Of a DNA stretch of 64,000 nt, positions 18,102 through 27,374 are shown piece by piece. Source of the stretch: ZC4RG30 sp039932715. Lineage in GTDB: Bacteria; Pseudomonadota; Gammaproteobacteria; Steroidobacterales; Steroidobacteraceae. A program made the position numbers and the translations under genes. The DNA is taken from NCBI GenBank assembly GCA_039932715.1, contig JBDTPN010000014.1, positions 1-64,000 of the forward strand, read 5' to 3'. Within the stretch, counting starts at the first letter, position 1, and every line of letters starts with the position of its first letter. The notes below the pieces were generated by a model. That model had not been told where the DNA came from and did not search any database. It was given only the letters and a program-made list of their open reading frames with translations.

Positions 18102-19436
18102 ATGCGCAATGAAGTACGGGCCGGTTCGATTCAGCAGGGCATAGCCGCCAAGGTGCGCTGGAGGCTGGCGCTGCCCTGCATCCTGTTCATGCTGATGAGC
18201 TCGCTGGATCGCGCCAATATCAGCTTCGCCGCGGCGCGCATGAACGCCGACCTCGGGTTCTCGCCCACGCAGTATGGTTTCGGCGCTGGCATCCTGTTCG
18301 CAGGCTTCCTGCTTGGGCAATACCCCAGCCTTTGGCTGCTGCAGAGGGTGGGCATGCGTCGCTGGATTGCCTGCTGCGCGCTGTTGTGGGGATGCTCCGC
18401 CGCTGCGCTGGGACTGATCCACGGACACACCTCGTTCTACATGCTGCGCGTACTGATCGGTGCAGCGGAGGGCGGGCTGGCGCCAGGCATCGTGTTCTAT
18501 CTCAGCCAGTTCGCCACCGAGCGTGAGCGTGCGCAGACGTTCACGCTGCCCATGCTGGCCATCCCGTTGTCGGTGGTCATCGGGGGGCCGCTGTCCGGAT
18601 GGCTGCTGGGCCTCGATAACTTGCCCATGCCCAGCTGGCGCTTCATGTTCTGCGCCGAGGCGCTGCCTGCGCTGCTGCTGGGTGTGGCCGCACTATTCTG
18701 CTTTCCCAATCAGCCGGCCGAGGCGCACTGGCTGGATCAGGACGAGCGCCGCTGGCTCGAGGCCAACGCTGCGCGTCGCGCCGACGCGCGCCACAACGAC
18801 TGGAGCGTTCTGCGTCAACCATTGATCTGGCTTTCCGGACTGCTGTGGTTCTGCCTGCTGTCCAGTTCCTACGGCTTGATCTTCTGGCTGCCGCAAGTGA
18901 TCCACTCTCTTACCGGCCTCGCGCCCATGGGCATCGGCGTCATCACCGCCTTGCCCTGGGTGGGCGTGGCCATCGGCATGTATGCCAACGCCACACACTC
19001 GGATCGCACCGGTGAGCGTTATTGGCATATCGCGTTGCCGGCCCTGCTGGCCGCCGTGGCACTGATGGCCGCATGGCAGTTAGGCGCGGGCGCGCTGGCG
19101 CTGGTCGCATTGCTGGTGCTGGGTCTGGGGCTGGGCAGCTCGCAGGGTGCGTTCTGGGCGCTGCCGACGCAGCTGCTGAGTTCTTCCGCCTTCGGCGTGG
19201 CCGTAGTGGCGATCAACATCGCCGGCAGCGCCGGCGGCCTCGTAATGCCACAAGTCATGGGCTATGCGCGAGAACACAGCGGTGGCTATGGCGTGCCTAC
19301 GGCGCTGGTGGTGGGCGTGCTGGCCGTTGCAGCCGCGCTGGTCGCGGCGATACGCATCACTTACCGCCGCGAGCTGGACGCGCTCGCGGTGAGTGGCAAC
19401 TCACACCGTGCCGTCGAATCCCAGCGGCACGCGTAG
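18102..19436 (+). CDS. MFS transporter, anion:cation symporter (ACS) type
   Basis: A 444-residue inner-membrane porter with 12 hydrophobic segments. The N-terminal LMSSLDRANISFAAARMNADLGFSPTQYGFGAGI-type pattern (DR-N-S-A, then L--S-TQYG) and the LIGAAEGGLAPGIVFYLS segment are signatures of the ACS family (phthalate, tartrate, galactonate and similar carboxylates). It likely imports the carboxylated or sugar-acid-like substrate of the LacI-controlled pathway. ATG 18102 has GGGGAT 11 bp upstream and the operator 20 bp upstream. Its last 36 bp overlap the end of the convergent P450 gene. Confidence 0.85.
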   Translation: MRNEVRAGSIQQGIAAKVRWRLALPCILFMLMSSLDRANISFAAARMNADLGFSPTQYGFGAGILFAGFLLGQYPSLWLLQRVGMRRWIACCALLWGCSAAALGLIHGHTSFYMLRVLIGAAEGGLAPGIVFYLSQFATERERAQTFTLPMLAIPLSVVIGGPLSGWLLGLDNLPMPSWRFMFCAEALPALLLGVAALFCFPNQPAEAHWLDQDERRWLEANAARRADARHNDWSVLRQPLIWLSGLLWFCLLSSSYGLIFWLPQVIHSLTGLAPMGIGVITALPWVGVAIGMYANATHSDRTGERYWHIALPALLAAVALMAAWQLGAGALALVALLVLGLGLGSSQGAFWALPTQLLSSSAFGVAVVAINIAGSAGGLVMPQVMGYAREHSGGYGVPTALVVGVLAVAAALVAAIRITYRRELDALAVSGNSHRAVESQRHA

Positions 19437-20600
19437 CGCGCCGATCTCCGGAAAGCGCGTAGGCACGATGGTTCCGGTCACGTGAAAGCCGCGCGGCGTG
19501 TGATGGAGCAAGGCCTCGAGCGCTACACGCAACTCCAGGCGCGCCAGTGCAGAACCCACGCAGGTGTGCGGCCCACGACCAAACGCCACCGAGTCCTTCA
19601 TGTTGGGTCTGCCCAGGCGAAATTGCGATGCATCCTCGAACACACTGTCGTCACGGTTGGCAGATGCATAGACCAGCGCGATGGGCTCGCCTGCCGGAAT
19701 GGTGCGGCCATGCAGTGTCACGTCCTGCTTCGCAGTGCGGGCGAAGCCGCGATAGGGCGTATACAACCGCAGGAATTCCTCGATGGCAGCTTCCGCCAAT
19801 GACGGATCGGCGCGCAGCTGCGCCTGCAGTTCGGGGTGACGCGAAAGATGCACGGCTATGGAGCCGATCACCACGGTGGGCGCAATGATGCCCACCACCA
19901 GCACCTGGCGTATTGTGCCGACGATCATTTCATCTGGCAGCGGCTGTCCGTCGACGCGCGCCGCCAGCAGCGCGCTGGTGGCGTCCTCAGTCACGTTCAG
20001 CGGATGCAGCTTGCGATCCGCAACCACGGCGCGCGCCATTTCGTACAGTCGCAGGCTGGATTCCTGCGTGGCAGGAATGTCATTCGATTGCACGGCGATG
20101 TTGTAGCGTCGGCCAACGTCCGCCAGCACGGCTGCGAGTTCCTCTGGCAGGTTCATCCACGCGTTGAACACACGAATGGGCATGCGCGCGGAGAATTCCT
20201 CGCAGATATCGCCGCCGCCCTTGGCCGCCATGACCGACAGCAGTTCGTCGCAGATGGAACGGATCACAGGTTCGTAACGCGCGACGCGCGCCGGGCTCAG
20301 CAGCGGCGCCAGCGCGCGACGATAGGGAGTGTGATCGGGTGGGTCCAGGTGCAGCGGTGGCCGCCGGCCGGTGAACGCAACCTTGGGTACGACGTTCTGT
20401 TTCGAAGTGATGTACAGGCTGCTGTCCGTTGCAGCCTCGACCACATCGGCGTGGTGCATAAGGGCCCAGAAGCCACCCCAGGCATCACTGTGGGCCACGG
20501 GGCATTCGCGCCGCAGCCGCGCATAGACGGCATGCGGACTATCGAAGTCTTCAGGCTCAAGCGGATCGAAGTCCTGACCCATGGCCATAGTGTATGGCAT
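19401..20600 (-). CDS. Cytochrome P450 with atypical I-helix
   Basis: A soluble class-I type bacterial P450 of 399 residues. The haem loop FGRGPHTCVG (340-349, ligand C347), ExxR at E275-R278 and a C-helix substrate/haem segment HLDPPDHTPYRRAL are intact. The I-helix, however, reads GIIAPT (237-242) where most P450s have A-G-x-[D/E]-T, so the acidic residue that helps proton delivery is a proline. No ferredoxin or ferredoxin reductase gene is in the window, so electrons must come from elsewhere. It lies divergent from the LacI regulator with the perfect operator at 20604-20617 directly before the ATG; M5 (20588) or M7 (20582) are alternative starts. Substrate unknown. Confidence 0.9.
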   Translation of the reverse strand: MPYTMAMGQDFDPLEPEDFDSPHAVYARLRRECPVAHSDAWGGFWALMHHADVVEAATDSSLYITSKQNVVPKVAFTGRRPPLHLDPPDHTPYRRALAPLLSPARVARYEPVIRSICDELLSVMAAKGGGDICEEFSARMPIRVFNAWMNLPEELAAVLADVGRRYNIAVQSNDIPATQESSLRLYEMARAVVADRKLHPLNVTEDATSALLAARVDGQPLPDEMIVGTIRQVLVVGIIAPTVVIGSIAVHLSRHPELQAQLRADPSLAEAAIEEFLRLYTPYRGFARTAKQDVTLHGRTIPAGEPIALVYASANRDDSVFEDASQFRLGRPNMKDSVAFGRGPHTCVGSALARLELRVALEALLHHTPRGFHVTGTIVPTRFPEIGALRVPLGFDGTV

Positions 20601-20603
20601 GGA

Positions 20604-20617
20604 TGCAAGCGCTTGCA
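20604..20617. promoter_or_regulatory. Perfect LacI-family operator, P450/regulator divergent promoter
   Basis: TGCAAGCGCTTGCA, a perfect 14-bp palindrome, in the gap between the P450 start (20600, minus) and the LacI gene start (20657, plus). Its position suggests autoregulation of the repressor and control of the P450. Confidence 0.82.
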
Positions 20618-20656
20618 GTACTTTCGTTCCGGCGCGCAGGATGCTGCACTAGTGGC

Positions 20657-21661
20657 ATGACCAGTTCCAAGCACCCCATACCCAAACTGGACGACGTGGC
20701 CAACCGCGCCGGCGTCTCCACCGCTACGGTCTCGCGGTTCTACAACAACCCCGAGCTTGTTGCCCCAGCCACTGCCGAACGCATCCGCGAGGCCATCGAT
20801 GCCACCGGCTACGTGCCCAATCTGATTGCCGGGGGCCTGGCGTCCAACCGCAGCCGCCTGGTTGCCGTGCTGGTGCCGGAAGTGGCGCAGTCCATCTTCA
20901 ACGACACCATCGAAGCCATGTGCGCCGAACTCACGCTGGACGGGAACACCGTGATGCTGGGGCTGACCGGATCAGACAACAGCCGCATGCGCCCGCTGGT
21001 TGAGGCGGCGCTGGCCCGCCGCGCCGACGGAATAATCCTGACCGGCATCGTTACGGACTCCGATACCCGTGAGCGGCTGCGTCAGCGCGACGTTACGGTG
21101 ATCGAGACCTGGGGCGTGCCGGATGAACCCATCGATATCGCGGTGGGATTTTCACACCTGGCAGTGGGGCGCGACATCGCACGTTTTCTGCTGGGCAGGG
21201 GCTACATGCGTCCACTGCTCACCGTCGCCGCTGGCGCACGCGCGCGCCAGCGCCGCGACGGTTTCATCGACGAATGGCGCGGCGCCGCGCTGGTGCCGCC
21301 CGAGGTGCTCGAGGTACCCATACCGACGCGTTTCGGGCATGCGCGGCTGGTGTGGAGGCAGATGTCGCAAATGGCACAGCGGCCCGACGTGATTGTCTGC
21401 GGCTCGGATGTGCTGGCCCAGGGCGTGATAATCGAAGCGCAGGCCGCCGGGGTTCGCGTGCCGGAGCAGATGGCAGTAATGGGTTTCGGCAACCTCGCGA
21501 TCGCCGGCGACATGCGGCCGTCAATCACCACCGTGGATGTGGATGGTGCGCGCATCGGCAGGGAGGCAGTGTCGGTGCTGCGCCGTCGTGCCGCGGGCGA
21601 GAAGATCACTGAGCACATAATCGATGTCGGATTCAGGCTCATCGCGCGCGAGAGCGCGTAA
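20657..21661 (+). CDS. LacI/GalR-family transcriptional regulator
   Basis: A 334-residue repressor. The N-terminal HTH is clear (PKLDDVANRAGVSTATVSRF, residues 9-28), followed by the hinge helix VPNLIAGGLASNR (~53-65) and a periplasmic-binding-protein-like effector domain starting VAVLVPEV and containing GFGNLAIAGDMRPSITTVDVD near the C-terminus. Members bind 14-16 bp CG-centred palindromes, as seen at five places around the gene. The closest architecture is GntR/IdnR-like regulators of sugar-acid use, but the effector is unknown. ATG 20657 was chosen because it puts the HTH at the normal distance; the longer frame back to 20594 would run through the operator. Confidence 0.9.
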   Translation: MTSSKHPIPKLDDVANRAGVSTATVSRFYNNPELVAPATAERIREAIDATGYVPNLIAGGLASNRSRLVAVLVPEVAQSIFNDTIEAMCAELTLDGNTVMLGLTGSDNSRMRPLVEAALARRADGIILTGIVTDSDTRERLRQRDVTVIETWGVPDEPIDIAVGFSHLAVGRDIARFLLGRGYMRPLLTVAAGARARQRRDGFIDEWRGAALVPPEVLEVPIPTRFGHARLVWRQMSQMAQRPDVIVCGSDVLAQGVIIEAQAAGVRVPEQMAVMGFGNLAIAGDMRPSITTVDVDGARIGREAVSVLRRRAAGEKITEHIIDVGFRLIARESA

Positions 21662-21668
21662 ACGAAAG

Positions 21669-22688
21669 TCACCCGGTTTTCGGCGCAGCTCGGTGACCAC
21701 CCAACTGTGGCGCCAGTGTCAGCAAGAGAATTGCACCTGTCAGCATCGCCGCACCGACCAGCTCCATGGGCGTTGGCTGGGCCTGGTTCCAGAACCAGTG
21801 CAGCACATACGCCGCGACGAATCCGGCCAGCAGGCTCGAAGAGCGTTCCAGCGGCACGCAATAGCTGTTCTCGTTGGGGTTTAGCAGGATGATGGCTGCG
21901 AATACCGAGATAATCGTCAGGCTGAACGCCATACCTAGCAGCGGCCAGAAAACCGGATCGGTCCACACCATGCCGAAACCACGCAGCAGTTCGCCCGACT
22001 GATTGCCCAGCCCCGTCAGCGACAGCAGCGCCAGGGCGACGATGGACAGCGGCAATGCAACCAGCTTCTCCTCCACGAAATATTGCCGCACCAGCGCCGC
22101 GTCGCCCTTCTTGCCGATATGTGTCATTACTGCGAGGCGCAGGAAATAGCCGATGGTGTAGAGCACCACGGTGGCGATGGCGATCGGCGGCAGATGAAAG
22201 CCACCGCGCTGCCGCAGCACCATTGCCAACGCAATGCCGACGATTATCAGCGCTGCCCAGCTCCACCACCGCACGCGACGTCCGTAAATCAGATCCACCA
22301 GCGGGGCGATCAGCAGTATGTCGCCGCGCATCAACAGCAGGATGAACGGGATGCTGACGTTCGTGAACGTCAGCGACATCGGCACGGTGAACAGCACCAG
22401 CGCCGTGCCGACACCCGAAAGTGCCGTGTAGCGTGTGGGCACGGGGAGGCTCAGGCGCCCGACTTGTTTCTGGTGTGCGTCGCGCCACCATCCGGAAGCC
22501 CAAATGAACACGAGGGTCAGTACCAGGTTCATCAGCAACGTCGAGGGCAGGGTCTCAAGGCCAGTCAGCGGGCGGCCCAGTGCCGCGTTGGGCTGGCTCG
22601 ATACCAGACGGGTGAGCACAACATTGGGAACGTAGCAGGCGAAGTAGAGCAGCACGGTGAGCTGCAGCGGCATGGTGCGGGCGCTCAC
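21669..22688 (-). CDS. DMT-like (EamA-type) membrane transporter
   Basis: A 339-residue protein with about ten hydrophobic segments and short hydrophilic loops, as in the drug/metabolite transporter superfamily. I see LSGVGTALVLFTVPMSL, IPFILLLMRGDILLIAP and a second half with VPLERSSSLLAGFVAAYVL, where the conserved position of a DMT second repeat falls. The start codon overlaps the stop of the CapA-like gene (ATGA), so they form a two-gene operon under the operator at 23850. Import or export of a pathway compound is likely; direction cannot be told. Confidence 0.7.
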   Translation of the reverse strand: MSARTMPLQLTVLLYFACYVPNVVLTRLVSSQPNAALGRPLTGLETLPSTLLMNLVLTLVFIWASGWWRDAHQKQVGRLSLPVPTRYTALSGVGTALVLFTVPMSLTFTNVSIPFILLLMRGDILLIAPLVDLIYGRRVRWWSWAALIIVGIALAMVLRQRGGFHLPPIAIATVVLYTIGYFLRLAVMTHIGKKGDAALVRQYFVEEKLVALPLSIVALALLSLTGLGNQSGELLRGFGMVWTDPVFWPLLGMAFSLTIISVFAAIILLNPNENSYCVPLERSSSLLAGFVAAYVLHWFWNQAQPTPMELVGAAMLTGAILLLTLAPQLGGHRAAPKTG

Positions 22689-23806
22689 GGTGATTCCTTG
22701 ACGATCAGGCGGCCGTCGCGCGCCTCGAATTGTGCGTTGAGCCCGGCCTCGCCGGTCACTGCACGCAGGTAATCGAGCACCTCGGTGTGGCGCGGATCTT
22801 CCGGCGGCGGCAGGCGCGGAACCGCATCGCGGCCGATGAATACCGGCAGCAGCGCTGCCTCGCGGATGCGGCCATCGGACACGTGCAGTCGCGCGATCGC
22901 CGAAAGGCGCGACGCGGGCGGGAAGTTGTAAAGACTCTCGAAGTCGGGCTCCCAGTTCTCTGCCAGCTGCTGGATTTCGCGAAAGCTGGGCCGCGCCGCA
23001 TGTTCGGGCGTCATGCGCAGGTCCGTGGCGAAGTTACACAGGCTGTGGAACACGGGACATCCCTCGATGATTTCGACCCCCTTCAGGATGTGCGCATGAT
23101 GTCCCAATATCGCATCGGCGCCGGCGGCTACGGCCGCGCGCGCCACTTCGCGTTGGTAGTCCGCAATGTTCGCGCGTACGAAGTGGATGCCCCAGTGATG
23201 GGAAACCAGCACGACATCGGCTCGCTCGCGCGCCACGCGAATGTCCTCCTGCATTGCAGCGAGGTCGCCGCTGTGCGCCCAGGTGTGGATGCGCGCCGGT
23301 GTGCCCGGCTGGTCGTGTTCAATCTGTTCGTAAAGCGTGTGCGCACGCATTGGCGCGCAGCCGGGACGCCGCGCCTCGGCCCAGTAGCCCTGCGGCAGAA
23401 TGGACGAATACGCGAGGAAGGCGACGCGTGTGCCATCGGCCAGCGTGCGGATCACCGGCCGGCGTGCCGCGGCGATATCTGCGCCGGCACCGACGACGGC
23501 AATGCCTGCAGCCTCGAGGTGCGATAGCGTTTCAAAAAAAGCTTCATTGCCCCAGTCGAGACAATGGTTGCCCGCGAAAGACAGCACGTCGAAGCCTGCG
23601 CGTGCCAGCGCCGGCGCACACGCTGGGCTTGCCATCACGGCGTGGCGGGCCTGCGGTAGTCGCGTGCCGCGCGTCGCGAAGCTGGTCTCGAGCTGGCCAA
23701 AGACCAGCTCGGCGTCATTGAGCCGCGACGCGGTGCCGGCAAAGCAGCTGTCCGGATCCTCGCGATCGGGCGCGAGATCGCCAGTAGCCAGCACAATGCC
23801 GTTCAT
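22685..23806 (-). CDS. CapA/PgsA-type metallophosphatase-fold protein
   Basis: A 373-residue CapA-family protein. The calcineurin-like fold motifs are present: an early ATGDLAPD, GQLETSF, FAGNHCLDWG (GNH), VLVSHHWGIHF and GHHAHILKGVEI (HxH). Unlike poly-gamma-glutamate capsule proteins it has no signal peptide or membrane anchor and no capB/capC neighbours, so it is a cytoplasmic hydrolase of unknown substrate rather than a capsule protein. ATG 23806 is preceded by GAGGTGGTG and is preferred to GTG 23812. The operator at 23850-23863 lies 44 bp upstream, tying it to the LacI regulon. Confidence 0.8.
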   Translation of the reverse strand: MNGIVLATGDLAPDREDPDSCFAGTASRLNDAELVFGQLETSFATRGTRLPQARHAVMASPACAPALARAGFDVLSFAGNHCLDWGNEAFFETLSHLEAAGIAVVGAGADIAAARRPVIRTLADGTRVAFLAYSSILPQGYWAEARRPGCAPMRAHTLYEQIEHDQPGTPARIHTWAHSGDLAAMQEDIRVARERADVVLVSHHWGIHFVRANIADYQREVARAAVAAGADAILGHHAHILKGVEIIEGCPVFHSLCNFATDLRMTPEHAARPSFREIQQLAENWEPDFESLYNFPPASRLSAIARLHVSDGRIREAALLPVFIGRDAVPRLPPPEDPRHTEVLDYLRAVTGEAGLNAQFEARDGRLIVKESP

Positions 23807-23849
23807 CACCACCTCAACATGACGCGATGGAAGGAAACCCTACGCGAGT

Positions 23850-23863
23850 TGAAAGCGCTTGCA
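23850..23863. promoter_or_regulatory. LacI-family operator upstream of the CapA-like/DMT operon
   Basis: TGAAAGCGCTTGCA, one mismatched pair from the perfect palindrome at 20604, in the 70-bp gap between the glycerol kinase stop and the CapA-like start. Confidence 0.78.
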
Positions 23864-23876
23864 AACCACTTCCAGT

Positions 23877-25403
<1,527 letters not shown>

Positions 25404-25433
25404 GGCCTGGTCGCTATGATTGTTCGCCGGACG

Positions 25434-27269
25434 CTAGTGCGCCGGTTTGCGGTGCTGCGGAAAGAAGGCGAACACCTCAGGCATGGCGCCCATGATGATG
25501 GTGCCGTGGTCGAGGCCTGGCTTGACCACGAACTCGTGCTTTACCTTGAGGCTATCTAGCTGCTGGCTGAAGCTGCGTATCGGGTCGATCAGGGAGTCCT
25601 TGTCGCCCACGGCCAGCATCAACGGAATCTTCGTGATCTTCGAGTCGGCAGTCAGCTTGACGTCGAACAGCGCTGGCGCCAGCAGCGCGACACCGGCCCA
25701 GACGTCCGGGTATTTTTCGGCGATGTGCTCGGCGCCGCCGCCGCCCTGTGAGTGGCCCATCATGTAGATGCGACGATCGTCGATGTTGAACTCCTTGCGC
25801 ACCATCGCCAGCACGTTCATCACGTCCATCTCGCTATATTCGGTGATCTTCGTCGGATCGGTTTCCTTCGTGCCGCCCACCATCGGCGGCTGGGGGCGCG
25901 GAGCGCCGGAGGGCGCGACGCCAGGAGGCGTGGCGCCTGGGGGCGCTGCACCCGGTGGACGCGCACGAATTGGCACTCCGAACCCGGCGCGATTGTTGTA
26001 GCCGATGGCGCCCACCAGGATGTAGCCGCCTTTCTCGGCCAGGTCCACCGCGGTGCCGCGCACGAATGTCAGCGTGGTGCCGGTGAATCCGCGCAAAGCG
26101 ATGATCAACGGTGCCTTGTTGCCCTTCTTTACCTTCGATGAGACGAACACCGAATAGGGCAGCTCTTCGCCCGTTTCCTTGAACACATACTTGCGGATCT
26201 CGACGCCTTTTTCGGGCAGCACTTCCGAACCGCCGCGTATGCCCTCGGGCAGGATCTGTGGCGGCGGACCACCCCGCGCCGTTGCAACCCATCCCGGCAC
26301 CCACTGGTGTCGCGCCATGAAGCGCAATGCCTGCATTGGCCATTCACGGACGGTCTCGTCATCGATGTTGGTACCCATGCCAAAGCCGTGCGGCCCATTG
26401 TCGAGGATGTGCATCTCGACGGGAACGCCGGCCTTGAGGCAGGCTTCGTAGTACAGCAAAGAGTTCTTGACCGGAACCAGGTGATCGTTGGTGCCAGTCA
26501 CGATGAAGGTAGGGGGCGTATCGCGTGTGACGTGCAATTGCGGCGACAGCGCTGCATACAGGGCCTGGTTTTCCTGCGTCAGGTTGGTGCGCGAACCCCG
26601 ATGCGTTACGGCATCGTCGGTGAGATCGACGACCGGATACTGCAGCAACGCGAACGCCGGCCGGGCGTTCTGTGCATCGATGGCGTCGGGCACATAGGGT
26701 GCCGCGGGCAGCAGCTTGTTGTCGTACAGCGTGGACAGCATGGCGGCCAGGTGACCGCCGGCGGAGGCACCCAGGACACCGACCTTGTCTGGGTCGACGC
26801 GATATTCGCTGGCCTTCGACTTGATAAGCCGCAAGGCGCGCTGTGCGTCGAGCAATGTTGTGGGGTAGTGATAGCGCGGGCCATGCCGGTAACGCAGCAC
26901 GAAAGCTGCAACGTTGTGCGACAGGAAGAAGCGTGCCGGCGCCGGACCTTCGCCAGGGACGGTAAGAATCTGATAGCCGCCGCCTGGCAGTATCAGAACT
27001 CCGGCTCCCGTGGCCTTGTCGGCATCCGGAAGATAGATGTCCAGGGTCGGCTCGGACGGGTCGTATTCCGTTTCGCGCCCCTCAACCACGCCCGGGGTCT
27101 GTGCATACAACTTGATGCGGGGCACATCATCGCGGATCGGACCCGCGCCCAGCCCCATGGCGCCGGTTCCGGGAGGTGGCCCGGCTGGCCTCTCAGGCTC
27201 GGCCGCGTGCCCGGCAAACGGGACGGACAACAGCAGTGCACAGCCCAGCACCCTTGCGTAAGAAAGCAT
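25434..27269 (-). CDS. Secreted tandem alpha/beta hydrolase (two esterase domains)
   Basis: A 611-residue exported protein with two hydrolase domains. After a signal peptide (ending GHAAEP), domain 1 (~50-340) is a BD-FAE/acetyl-xylan-esterase-like hydrolase: oxyanion GGGY, nucleophile in GASAGG, Asp in GTNDHLVP and His in GPHGFG. Domain 2 (~370-611) is a polyhydroxybutyrate-depolymerase/CE1-like hydrolase with nucleophile in GHSQGG, Asp in GDKDSLID and His in LDHGT. A Pro/Gly/Ala-rich insert (bases ~25905-25975) interrupts domain 2 after its first strands. ATG 27269 follows GGGGATCCGAAA. It is divergent from a GDSL esterase and followed by glpK, so it might release glycerol from an ester; that is inference. 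Confidence 0.82.
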   Translation of the reverse strand: MLSYARVLGCALLLSVPFAGHAAEPERPAGPPPGTGAMGLGAGPIRDDVPRIKLYAQTPGVVEGRETEYDPSEPTLDIYLPDADKATGAGVLILPGGGYQILTVPGEGPAPARFFLSHNVAAFVLRYRHGPRYHYPTTLLDAQRALRLIKSKASEYRVDPDKVGVLGASAGGHLAAMLSTLYDNKLLPAAPYVPDAIDAQNARPAFALLQYPVVDLTDDAVTHRGSRTNLTQENQALYAALSPQLHVTRDTPPTFIVTGTNDHLVPVKNSLLYYEACLKAGVPVEMHILDNGPHGFGMGTNIDDETVREWPMQALRFMARHQWVPGWVATARGGPPPQILPEGIRGGSEVLPEKGVEIRKYVFKETGEELPYSVFVSSKVKKGNKAPLIIALRGFTGTTLTFVRGTAVDLAEKGGYILVGAIGYNNRAGFGVPIRARPPGAAPPGATPPGVAPSGAPRPQPPMVGGTKETDPTKITEYSEMDVMNVLAMVRKEFNIDDRRIYMMGHSQGGGGAEHIAEKYPDVWAGVALLAPALFDVKLTADSKITKIPLMLAVGDKDSLIDPIRSFSQQLDSLKVKHEFVVKPGLDHGTIIMGAMPEVFAFFPQHRKPAH

Positions 27270-27312
27270 TTTCGGATCCCCGCTTGTTGTGGGAAAGACT
27301 CTAGCACGGGTC

Positions 27313-27326
27313 CGCAATCGTTTGCA
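27313..27326. promoter_or_regulatory. Candidate LacI-type operator between divergent esterases
   Basis: CGCAATCGTTTGCA (reverse TGCAAACGATTGCG), centred on CG, in the 105-bp gap between the divergent starts at 27269 and 27375. It keeps the TGCAA arms of the 20604 site but has a different core (ACGA for GCGC), so it may belong to another LacI-family protein. Confidence 0.45.
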
Positions 27327-27374
27327 GTCGCCACATCTGCCGGTATGCTGCAGCGAAAACCGGGGAGTCATCGA

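Noticed and set aside
22685..23806. Poly-gamma-glutamate capsule gene capA
   Set aside because: No signal/anchor and no capB/capC; its operator and operon tie it to the LacI regulon instead.
25905..25975. GC-rich imperfect repeat that looks like a tandem DNA repeat
   Set aside because: It encodes the Pro/Gly/Ala-rich insert of the tandem hydrolase; frame is kept and no mobile element borders it.
26307..27374. Long open frame upstream of the GDSL gene on the plus strand
   Set aside because: It is antisense to the tandem hydrolase and has no domain; ATG 27375 with a signal peptide and CGGGGAG is the clear start.
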